Below, in pieces: positions 41,371 through 50,500 of a stretch of DNA of 64,000 nucleotides. Each line of letters begins with the position of its first letter. Positions within the stretch are counted from its first letter, which is position 1. Source of the stretch: Methylobacter sp015476545 (GTDB lineage Bacteria; Pseudomonadota; Gammaproteobacteria; Methylococcales; Methylomonadaceae); NCBI RefSeq assembly GCF_052162025.1, contig NZ_CP197401.1:2046001-2110000 (forward strand), given 5' to 3'. The position numbers and the translations under genes are program-made. Below the pieces are notes generated by a model. That model was not told the origin of the DNA. It searched no databases and saw only the letters and a list, made by a program, of their open reading frames with translations.

Positions 41371-43584
41371 ATGACAAAGCTTGAATCAACAGTAACAACC
41401 ATCCCTTTGCGCAGCACAACGGAATGCTCTTGCTTATCATCCGGATGGGTTTCCAGCGGTCGTGCCATGCTGGCACTGCCAGCCTTGCTTGCTACATCCA
41501 TTGCCTTCGGCGCCCAATCCGATCCTGGCGATTATGAAAAATTACTCAATGAGGCCAATTCAAAAGGCGTGGCTAGTGTTTTGGTGACGCTGGACGATAC
41601 GGTGACACTGGAAGAAATGGGAAGCAACCTTGACTCCGTAAAAGCTGAAATGGAGTCAAAAGCGGGAGTTCTGCTGGCTGAGTTGGGCGAGTATGCGTTA
41701 ACGGAAGGATATTGGAGCAACGGTATCGGCCAGATCGGGCTGTATGTGAATGCGAAGGGGCTTCAGGTTCTGGCCAATAGCGCCAGCGCAGTATCCTTCT
41801 CGTCCGATGATACGCGTACATATCGCATCCGGGCATATGACGACGACGGCAGCCTCGACGCCATCGAATCCATCATCAATGAAAAAGGCTTTGCCAACGT
41901 CGAAGTGTTTCTGAACGTTGATGAAGGCGATTACGACATAGACAGGAAAGGTAAAACTGTATTCAAGCCATCATCGGCGCTGTTGGATCAGATCACGAGT
42001 CGCCTGAATAATATTAAAACACATAAGTTCGCTAAGTCCTTCAAAAATTTTGATGCCGCTCCGTCTCTGGCGGCTGTACCCAGCCCAAGTTTTCGGGTAA
42101 GAATTGACAGGAATGCGTTCTACGGCTTGCGTGAGAGCGACGACGTGAGAGCCATCCGGCCGGTAGGCTTTGTTGATCCCCGTCAGTCTCAATGGCCGGC
42201 TGACGTGCTGGAAACGGCACAGGCTGATGGATCGGCAGAGGTAATCATCACACTACGCGGCGGCTCGGTTTTTTCCACGAAGGCCGGTTCCATGTCGGCC
42301 AAAGCATTAAAGGCTCAAGCCCGCGCCAATCAGCGCGCCTTTGACGATATCCTCGTTAATGCGGATACAACATCAACATCGGAGGTTTTGGCAAGTTATG
42401 CCGACATCGGGGCCATTCATGCGCGCCTTCCGTACGACTCTCTAAAACGGCTATACAAAAAAGCCGACTCGAGAATCCTCAGCATTGAATTGAACCGGCC
42501 TGTCGCCGAGGCGACGCTGACCAACAGCACAGGGCTGATGAATATGCAATCGGCATGGAACGCCGGTTATCGTGCTGCCGGCCAAAGTATCATTATTGTC
42601 GATTCCGGCATACGAAAAGATCACGAACTCTTCAAGATGAATGGTGCGACCAAGGTCACCTATGAAGCCTGTTTCGGCACTGATGCTGGGGGTTATAGTT
42701 CGATCTGTCCTAGCAAAGACATTAAAGGTGATAGCCCTCTGGGTCTATCCGGTTCCGGAGAGCCGAATAGTGATTTGACAGGTTGCTCGACCTTTGTTAC
42801 GAAAGCTTCCGCAGGTTATCATGACTGCTCACACGGCACACATGTTGCAGGCATCGTTGCCGGCCGCAAAAGCCCCTCTGTTTCGCCGTCAAACCTTCAA
42901 GGCGTTGCGCCCGATGCCGGGCTGATTTCGGCGCAAGTGTACTCGTATGACAAGAAGAACTACAAGGTAAACGCATTTAATGCGGATATTCTTGCTGTCC
43001 TCGACGCCGTATTGTCAGCCACGACAGCCAGCACGAATAACCCTTATGTGGTCAACTTAAGCATGGCCGGCAATCAAATTTACTCTGGAGATTGTGGTTC
43101 CCTTACGGATACGCAAAAAACTTATGAGAGCATTAAGAATGCTATCAAGAGTCTGACTGACCGTGGAGTTCCAATCGTAACTCCTACTGGCAACTACAAG
43201 AGCCATACTGGGGTTAGCTGGCCGGCCTGTGTTCCTTATACTATCAAGGTAAGTTCTGTTGCCAGCGATGCGGATGGTAAAGACCTGTCTGAGTTTGCAA
43301 ACATCGGTAATCCGGCCAGCTTCACTGGGCCAATTCTGCTGGCTCCGGGAGGCGGTTGGAAGACATCGATCAAATCCGCGGACCGTGCCTCGACAACGGC
43401 TACTAAGCAGATAGCAGGCACGTCGCAGGCAGCTCCGCATGTATCGGGTGTGTATGCTGCCATCAAGGCTGCCGTTCCCGGCATCAGCGTTGCTGATGCC
43501 ACGGACTGGATCGTGAATACGGGCAGCATTCCCGTCACTGTCGACACCAAAACTTACCGGCGGATTCGCATCCCCAATTTTTAA
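41371..43584 (+). CDS. Secreted S8 (subtilisin-like) serine protease
   Basis: 737 residues with a long signal region (RAMLALPALLATSIAFGAQ). Two inhibitor-I9-like segments (about 60-270 and 280-380) form the propeptide. The S8 catalytic triad follows: D411 in IIIVDSGIRKDHELF, H488 in CSHGTHVAG and S685 in GTSQAAPHVSG; the Met usual after GTS is Gln. The oxyanion Asn is N608 in TPTGNYKSH. It sits at the head of the TpsBA locus and could process or release surface proteins, as SphB1 does for FHA. GGAAGAACAATA precedes the ATG at 41371. Confidence 0.9.
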   Translation: MTKLESTVTTIPLRSTTECSCLSSGWVSSGRAMLALPALLATSIAFGAQSDPGDYEKLLNEANSKGVASVLVTLDDTVTLEEMGSNLDSVKAEMESKAGVLLAELGEYALTEGYWSNGIGQIGLYVNAKGLQVLANSASAVSFSSDDTRTYRIRAYDDDGSLDAIESIINEKGFANVEVFLNVDEGDYDIDRKGKTVFKPSSALLDQITSRLNNIKTHKFAKSFKNFDAAPSLAAVPSPSFRVRIDRNAFYGLRESDDVRAIRPVGFVDPRQSQWPADVLETAQADGSAEVIITLRGGSVFSTKAGSMSAKALKAQARANQRAFDDILVNADTTSTSEVLASYADIGAIHARLPYDSLKRLYKKADSRILSIELNRPVAEATLTNSTGLMNMQSAWNAGYRAAGQSIIIVDSGIRKDHELFKMNGATKVTYEACFGTDAGGYSSICPSKDIKGDSPLGLSGSGEPNSDLTGCSTFVTKASAGYHDCSHGTHVAGIVAGRKSPSVSPSNLQGVAPDAGLISAQVYSYDKKNYKVNAFNADILAVLDAVLSATTASTNNPYVVNLSMAGNQIYSGDCGSLTDTQKTYESIKNAIKSLTDRGVPIVTPTGNYKSHTGVSWPACVPYTIKVSSVASDADGKDLSEFANIGNPASFTGPILLAPGGGWKTSIKSADRASTTATKQIAGTSQAAPHVSGVYAAIKAAVPGISVADATDWIVNTGSIPVTVDTKTYRRIRIPNF

Positions 43585-43605
43585 TAGTATCCGGAGACTT
43601 AAACA

Positions 43606-44232
43606 ATGAAATTCTTTAACCGACACTGGATGTTGTTCGGCGTGTCAACGACTTGCTTGCTGAGCGCCGCCATTTCACAGGCTGAGCCCAAATACACTAC
43701 GGTGTTCTCAGAACCGGTGGAATATTGCTTCGAGCAAACCTCCCTGCGAGGCGGGCTCGACAGAACCATTCTGGAGCACCATTTGATCGTACCGCCGGAA
43801 GACCATTTCAAACTAGGAGATGTGTTTGTCGGTTTTCGCCGTAAAAGCGAGCCTGACAAATTATGGCTATATGGTATTTTTGGGAATTGGATCGATTCCA
43901 ACGATACTCAATACATATACTCCAGGTCCGTTTATTCTATGCAAAAGCTGGAACCAGTGATAGATGCGTCAATTTTTCTGGATCCGACCGATGTTACCGA
44001 GTTCGTAGGGGATGGAGAGATATGGGTAGGTTATGGCTTGAGGAAAGGCAAGACATCAACCGAAGAGGATTCGTTTCAGGAGATGATGGACAATCAGCGC
44101 TATTACCGGCTCTGGCAGATAGGCGGTTCTATTGAGAAGAATTCAACTGTCTGCCTGACCGCCACACAGATGGAGGAGGATACAGGCACTGGAAATACTG
44201 GACAGGCAATCGTCCCGATAACATCCCTATGA
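43606..44232 (+). CDS. Small exported protein, paralog 1
   Basis: 208 residues. A signal peptide (LFGVSTTCLLSAAISQA) is followed by a beta-rich domain. It has GFRRKSEPDKLW, a conserved DVTEFVGDGEIWVGYGLRK and DSFQEMMDNQRYYRLWQIGG. The two Cys (C44-like EYCFEQ and VCLTAT) may pair. I do not recognise the family. It begins 21 bp after the protease with CCGGAGA upstream, so it is likely cotranscribed. It has a clear paralog at 44417. Confidence 0.75.
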   Translation: MKFFNRHWMLFGVSTTCLLSAAISQAEPKYTTVFSEPVEYCFEQTSLRGGLDRTILEHHLIVPPEDHFKLGDVFVGFRRKSEPDKLWLYGIFGNWIDSNDTQYIYSRSVYSMQKLEPVIDASIFLDPTDVTEFVGDGEIWVGYGLRKGKTSTEEDSFQEMMDNQRYYRLWQIGGSIEKNSTVCLTATQMEEDTGTGNTGQAIVPITSL

Positions 44233-44239
44233 CAGCCCC

Positions 44240-44396
44240 GTAAAAGCAGTGAGCCGGGCATGTTGCAGCCATAAAGGCCGGCCTTTGTGGCATTATCATT
44301 GCAGGCGTGCTGCGGCCTGAATCGTCATGGCGGGCAGTATTTCCATCATCGTTTGTGCCCGAATTTATTGGTGGACTCGTATCCCCAATTTTTAAA
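44240..44396 (+). pseudogene. Decayed copy of the S8 protease 3' end
   Basis: The sequence matches the end of the protease gene by eye: GCAGCCATAAAGGCCGGCC against GCTGCCATCAAGGCTGCCG, and the run GTATCCCCAATTTTTAA against GCATCCCCAATTTTTAA of 43567-43584, with gaps and frameshifts. After it, CTGGAGATTTAAAAAATG parallels CCGGAGACTTAAACAATG before paralog 1. So the region was duplicated as a unit with the small exported protein, then the protease part decayed. Confidence 0.75.
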
Positions 44397-44416
44397 ATTA
44401 TCTGGAGATTTAAAAA

Positions 44417-45007
44417 ATGAAACTTTCCATCCGACACTGGATGTTGTCCAGCATATCTGCGGCTTGTCTGCTGAATGCCGCCCTATCACAGGCTGAGACA
44501 GTCAATACCACGGTATTCTCTGAGCCTGGGCAATTTTGTTTTGGCCAAACAAGGCTGCGAGGCGTGCCCGACAAAACCATCCTGGATCACTATTTGATCA
44601 TACCGAAGGAATACCACTTTAAAATCGGGGATGTGTTCATCGGCTTTCGCCGCAAAAGCGAGCCTGATGCATTATGGTTGACCGACGGCTCTGAATGGCG
44701 TGCTTATGATGATAGCGAGCATCCCTATATGGCTTATAAAAGGCCAGCAAAACTGGACCCGGTGATAAAGGCGAAAATTTTCATGCAACAGATGGATGTG
44801 ACCGAGTTTGAAGGGGATGGGGAGATATGGGTAGGTTATGGTTTGAGAAAGGATGAATCAGCAACGGAAGAAGATTCGTTTCAGGACATGATGGACAACC
44901 AGCGCTATTACCGGCTCTGGCAAATAGGCATCGGTTTTGAGGAAAAGTTTTCAACTATCTGTCTGACCGCCACAAAGATGACGGAGCGTAAAGTAACGGC
45001 TCAGTAA
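44417..45007 (+). CDS. Small exported protein, paralog 2
   Basis: 196 residues, closely related to the protein at 43606: same signal peptide type, FSEPGQFCFGQTRLRG, KIGDVFIGFRRKSEPDALW, VTEFEGDGEIWVGYGLRKDE and DNQRYYRLWQIG. A tandem duplication with the decayed protease tail produced it. Divergence is concentrated in the middle (residues 80-115). Two Cys positions are conserved. Function unknown; both products are predicted to be periplasmic or surface. Confidence 0.75.
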   Translation: MKLSIRHWMLSSISAACLLNAALSQAETVNTTVFSEPGQFCFGQTRLRGVPDKTILDHYLIIPKEYHFKIGDVFIGFRRKSEPDALWLTDGSEWRAYDDSEHPYMAYKRPAKLDPVIKAKIFMQQMDVTEFEGDGEIWVGYGLRKDESATEEDSFQDMMDNQRYYRLWQIGIGFEEKFSTICLTATKMTERKVTAQ

Positions 45008-45768
45008 TCGCGCAGCAGGTTGGGAATACGCCATCTCTACGTCACGCCCTAGGTAAAAGCGGCTAATCGGCCGGGTGGCTGAGCGGAGCCGGATTGAGGA
45101 TCATGTGGTCGGGAAATCGGACTGGATTATCCGAATCGGCACCGAAAGGCATATCCCTTCGGGCAGTAGAAAAGCAATATTATTTCTCTTGGCCTGTTAT
45201 TAACGCTCAATTAGGTGTTTAAGAACAACGGGGAATTTCATTTAAGTTGCGGTACAATCTGCTTTGGGTAAACTCTTACTCTGCCCTTATAGGAGCAAGC
45301 CTGTTCTGTATGAGGTATTTGGGGTTAGCCCGCTACAATAGTGATAATTTAGCGATAGCCAAAAAAGTGCCTTGTATTTGTGTTGCTTGATATGTCCGGG
45401 GGCGTCAAAAAGCAACGGTAAAATAACTCTTTAAATTTCCCATACCATTGACGAATGAAGCTTGGGCGATTTACATTATAAACGTTGTGGAAATGGCTGA
45501 TGAAAAGAGCTCGGCTACTGAGCCTGGGGAAAGGTTCAGCGCGCTTAACTTTGCAGGGGCATAACGCGGATTTATAAAGACCCGAAGCTCAATTGATTTT
45601 CCGCCATCGTGACGTGAAAAGTCTCAGAACTATGTGACGATTGCGGGATTTCCTGGCGATGCTGAATAGATAACTGCCGATCACGAGGGAGTCTGATTCA
45701 GGAAGGCCATACAATACAAAAAATAAAAAACAAAAATTAAAGACAAAATTATATAAATAAGGGACGCA
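45008..45768. other. Long spacer before tpsB
   Basis: 760 bp with no convincing gene on either strand. Short frames such as one around 45450-45560 have no ribosome site or family. A segment at 45232-45289 resembles sequence upstream of IS630 at 38963. The promoter of the tpsB-tpsA-caspase transcript should lie here. The stretch 45700-45768 is AT-rich. Confidence 0.45.
45232..45289 (+). promoter_or_regulatory. Upstream segment shared with the protease region (copy 2)
   Basis: Partner of 38963-39020, with the same GGTACAAT core preceded by TTTAAGTTGC and followed by CTGCTTTGGGTAAACTCTTACTC. It lies 480 bp ahead of the tpsB start. Likely a common regulatory element of the secretion locus. Confidence 0.4.
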
Positions 45769-47475
45769 GTGAAAAATATAGGCATTTTAGCCATGCGGGG
45801 AAGTATTGTCTGCGCAATGCAGCTCACCATTTCCTCCAACGCCATGGCACAAGGAGAGCAAATTCCAGGCTCCATTCAACCCGGCCAGATCGAGAAACAA
45901 CTCAAGGTAGCGCCTATTCCAAAGGCCGAGCCGCCTGCCATACAGATTATCCCGGAGCAACCGATTCCAGCACCGGAAGAAGGCGCAGTTTCTTTTGAGC
46001 TTAAGGAAATTGTTTTTTCAGGCGCCACGGTCTATCCCGAAGCCGACTTGAAAGCGTTTTTTGCGGATCTGGTGGGCAAAACGGTGACGCTCAAGCAGCT
46101 ACGAGCCGCTGCCAACAACGCCGCCACTCAATATCGGAATGACGGCTATGTGCTGGCCCAGGTGCTCATTCCTAAGCAAACACTGAAAGACGGGCTGGTG
46201 CGCCTGGATGTCGTTGAGGGCAGTATCGGTGAAGTCAGGTTCCAGGGAGATACCTCTGACGATAGAATTGGATTGCTTCAGGATTATGTCGAGAAAATCC
46301 GTGCAACAAAGCCGGTCAGGATTGATGTGCTTGAACGCTATCTTCTGCTGATCAACGATCTTCCCGGCATTACCGCGCATGGTTCGCTCTCGCCTTCGGC
46401 CCAGCAGCCCGGGGCGGCCGACCTGGTGATCGAAATCGCTCAGCAAAACTTCGGCGGTTCAGTCGGCTTCAACAACCGACTGACCGAATTGTTGGGCACC
46501 TATCGGGGCGAGGTGTACGGCGAGGCAAACAATATCTTAGGTCTACAGGAAAAATCCTACGCACGGGTCTTGCAATCGTTCGAAGACAAAATGACCGTAT
46601 TGTCGGTAGGTGAGGATTTGCCGTTGTCCAGTGAAGGAACCCGGCTATCTCTGATGTTCAACGAGGTCTGGTCTAACTCCTCCCTGTTCGATATCTCTAA
46701 TGATTTAAAATCAAATCTGGTTTCCTTCAACCTGGGGGTATCGCATCCGCTGATCCGGAGTCGTAACACGAACTTGAGCGTACGCGGCACTTACTCGATG
46801 GTCGATTCACGCTCAAAGAGCGACTTCTTCAACGAAACCATCACCAGTGATCGTATCCGCTCCTTCCGGGTGGGCTTAACCTATGACCTGGCCGACAGCT
46901 GGCGCGGTATCAACATAGCTGATCTGGAACTGAGCCAGGGCATCGACGCGCTCGGCGCACGCAATCCTTCCGACGCGTCCCGGGAAGCCGGCACATCGCA
47001 GCTTTCGGCGGCACAAGGGCAGGTGGACTACACCAAAACCAACCTGTATCTGGCCCGCCTTCAAGCCCTGGCGCCCAACTGGTCCTTTCTGGCCGCGTTT
47101 CAGGGTCAATATACGGAAGATGTTCTGCTGGCGCCTGAGCAGTTTTCTCTAGGCGGCGAGCAGTTCCTACGTGCCTATGACCCATCGGAGTTCATCGGCG
47201 ACAAAGGTTTTGCGACCAAGGCAGAGCTGCGTTACACCTTCAATCCCTTTGATGCAGCCAGCGCAACCCTCTATGGCTTCTTCGACTACGGCGAAGTCCA
47301 TTACAACTACGACAGGCCTGGCGTTTCCGTCGAAGCGGCCGGTGTCGGCATGAGGCTGTCGGTGACACGTTATTTCTCCGGTTATATCGAAGGGGCAAAG
47401 CCCATGCATCCCGATCAATCGACTGAGCAGAACAAAGACATGCGCTTGTTCGGCGGCTTTAAATTGACCTTTTGA
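45769..47475 (+). CDS. TpsB-type outer-membrane transporter (ShlB/FhaC family)
   Basis: 568 residues from a GTG at 45769. A signal peptide ending NAMAQ is followed by a Pro-rich linker. The POTRA_2 domain (about 73-155) reads SFELKEIVFSGATVYPEADL and VLAQVLIPKQTLKDGLVRLDVVEG. The ShlB barrel (200-568) begins LVIEIAQQNFGGSVGFNNRLT, and the protein ends FGGFKLTF with terminal Phe, as Bam-assembled proteins do. It carries the TpsA partner across the outer membrane. The TpsA gene starts 35 bp later. Confidence 0.94.
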   Translation: MKNIGILAMRGSIVCAMQLTISSNAMAQGEQIPGSIQPGQIEKQLKVAPIPKAEPPAIQIIPEQPIPAPEEGAVSFELKEIVFSGATVYPEADLKAFFADLVGKTVTLKQLRAAANNAATQYRNDGYVLAQVLIPKQTLKDGLVRLDVVEGSIGEVRFQGDTSDDRIGLLQDYVEKIRATKPVRIDVLERYLLLINDLPGITAHGSLSPSAQQPGAADLVIEIAQQNFGGSVGFNNRLTELLGTYRGEVYGEANNILGLQEKSYARVLQSFEDKMTVLSVGEDLPLSSEGTRLSLMFNEVWSNSSLFDISNDLKSNLVSFNLGVSHPLIRSRNTNLSVRGTYSMVDSRSKSDFFNETITSDRIRSFRVGLTYDLADSWRGINIADLELSQGIDALGARNPSDASREAGTSQLSAAQGQVDYTKTNLYLARLQALAPNWSFLAAFQGQYTEDVLLAPEQFSLGGEQFLRAYDPSEFIGDKGFATKAELRYTFNPFDAASATLYGFFDYGEVHYNYDRPGVSVEAAGVGMRLSVTRYFSGYIEGAKPMHPDQSTEQNKDMRLFGGFKLTF

Positions 47476-47510
47476 AACACCAGGATACCAGAACAGCAGG
47501 AGCAACTACG

Positions 47511-50500
47511 ATGAAGACCGCAACCGACCAATCACCGAACAATAACAATCTGAAAACACTGCCTGCCGTGATCAAAAGGCTGCTGATGGCCGAGGCTGTC
47601 GGGGCGATTGCCTTGGGTTGTGCGCCGATGGCGCATGCCAACCCGACCGGCGGCGAAGTGGCCGCGGGCGCTGCCGAGATCGTTCAGCAGGGCGCCCGGA
47701 TGGACATCAATCAGGCCAGCCAGAGAGCCGTCATCAATTGGCAAGCTTTCAGCATCGATAACGGGGAACACGTCAATTTCAACCAGCCCGGCCGCGACTC
47801 CGCGACACTGAACCGCGTGGCGGGCAACGATCCTTCGGCGATTTTAGGGCGGCTGACCGCCAACGGTAACGTCTATCTTGTCAATCGGAACGGCATCATG
47901 GTCGGCAAGGATGCCGAGATCGATGTCGGTTCGCTGACTGCCACCACGGCGAACATCAGCAATAAGGATTTCATGGAAGGCCGCATGAACTTTGCCGAAC
48001 CCGGCAATCCGGATGCCCGCATAATCAATCACGGCAACATCACCGTGCAACAAGGCGGTCTGGTTGCTTTGGTGGCGCCAGGCGTGGAGAACCACGGCAC
48101 GATCAACGCCCGGCTCGGCAAGATCGCCCTGGCCGGCGGCGACGCTTTTACCCTGGACCTGTACGGCGACCAGCTCATCAACCTTACCGTCACCAAGGAA
48201 CAACTGGCGCAAATCTCAAGCGCCGATGGCAAACCCTTGTCGCACTATGTCAGCAACACCGGCGAGATCATCGCCGACGGCGGCATGGTGACCATTTTGG
48301 CCGGCACCGGCAAAGCCATTGTCGACAGTCTGATTAACCTGAAAGGCCATGTGCAGGCACAGACCGTTGAAAACCGTAACGGTGTCATCACCCTGCTCGG
48401 CGATGAAAACACTCAAGTCGAAGTAGCCGGAACGCTGGATGCCTCCGGGCAGACAGCCCAGGCCCGAGGCGGCCGCGTGGAAGTACGCGGCGGCGAGGTG
48501 CAGCTGGCAGAGGGCAGTCGGATTGACGTCTCCGGTAACGGGCAGGGCGGTACGGCTCTGGTCGGGGGCGATTTTCAGGGTTCGGGCGAAGGCATCAGAG
48601 CCAGGACGACGACAGTCGAACGCAATGCCGCGATCAATGCCGACAGCCATAGTGCAGGGGATGGCGGCAAGGTCATCGTCTGGGCGGACGATCATACGCA
48701 TTTTGACGGCGCCATCAGCGCCCGCGGTGGGCAAAACTCGGGCAATGGCGGTCTGGTGGAAGTCTCCGGCAAACAAACACTGCACTACGACGGCGATGTC
48801 GATGCCAGCGCCAAAAACGGCAAGGCAGGCGAGCTGTTGCTCGACCCGGGCAATTTAATCGTTAAGACGATGACTGTCGAAGAGAATAAAACGGCAGCCA
48901 AACCCGATGCTAACGGTGCTGTAACAACCACCTCAACGGATGCGGCGGTCAACGTACAGAAAGTCAATGCTTTGCTCCAGGGCGGCACCAGCGTATCCCT
49001 GAAAGCCGACAACGACCTGACGGTCGCGGCAAAAATCGACGGCCGCCAGGCCATCGATGGTAAAATCGGCGCCTCGATCTCGCTTGCCGCCGGACATGAC
49101 GTAAATATAAACGATCATATTTTCACCAATAACGGCGACATCTTAATCAAGGCCAGTACCGGCGATATCACCATGGCGGGCGGCACCATCCTGTCGGCCG
49201 GCAACCGCAATATTACGCTGGCCGCCGGCAGCGATGTGGATCTGCAGCATCTCGTGACCACGGGCAAGATCGCTGTGACCTCGGGTGCCAATGCGACATT
49301 CAAGCAGGCTTTGACGGGCCTGAACAATCAGGGTGTCGGTGAGTTTGTTGTTGATGCCGGCGGTAATGTCGTGCTGAACGGCCTGTTGAGCAACAGTGCC
49401 GTGACCGTGTCGGCGGATGGCCTGATCGATGTCGTCAAGCCGGTGTTCACGGCCGGCGATGTCAATCTTGCCGGCAAGACCCTGACCGTTGAATCGGGCG
49501 CCGGCATCAGCACCAAGGGGGCGAGCGGAAACGTGGCCGGCAAAGCGCTGAATCTGACTGCGGCGGACAATATGAGCGTCAAGGGCAATCTGCTGACCGG
49601 CAATGCCGCGATCAACCTGCAGGCCCAGAATGGCAGCCTGACCACAGCCGGCGACATCGCCATCGATTCCGGCTCGGCAGGGCTGGCCCTGAAGGCGGGC
49701 GGCGACATCAGCCTGAGTTCCTTGTGCCTGGTGTCCGGCGGCTGTGACGGCAAGCCTGATGCGCAGACCACGGCGGCGGCAGCCATCACCTCTGAAAACG
49801 GCAACATCACCTTGAATGGCGATTTGCTGGCCGACCGGTCGTTGCTGCTGACAGCCAATAATGGCGCCCTGACGCTCGGCGGCATCGATTTGCGTTCACG
49901 CCAGGGCGCTACCCTGCAAGCCCAAAGCAAACAGGGTATCAATCTCAACAATGATATCCTGACCAATAACGGTGAGATGGCCATCAGCTCGACAGGCGGC
50001 GCCATCAAAATGGCGGACAATAAAATCCTGTCCGCAGGCAATCGCAATATTACGCTGACCGCCGGCAGCGATGTCGATGTGCAGCATCTCCTGACTACGG
50101 CCAAGATCGCCGTGACCTCGGGTGCCAATGCGACATTCAAGCAGGCGCTGACGGGCCTGAACAATCAGGGTATCGGTGAATTTGCCGTTGACGCCGGCGG
50201 CAACGTCGTGCTGAATGGTCTGCGGAGCAACAGTGCCGTGGCCGTATCGGCGGATGGCCTGATCGATGTCGTCAAGCCGGTGTTCACGGCCGGCGATGTC
50301 AATCTCGCCGGCAAGACCCTGACCGTTGAATCGGGCGCCGGTATTAGCACCAAGGGGGCGAGCGGAAACGTAGCCGGCAAGGCGCTGAATCTGACTTCGA
50401 CGGGTGATATGAGCGTCAAAGGCAATCTGCAGACCGGCAATGCCGCGATTAACCTGCAGGTCCAGAACGGCAGCCTGACGACAGCCGGTAATATCGCCAT

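Noticed and set aside
45008..45768. Possible riboswitch or tRNA in the long spacer before tpsB
   Set aside because: No cloverleaf, T-loop or known aptamer core could be found by eye.
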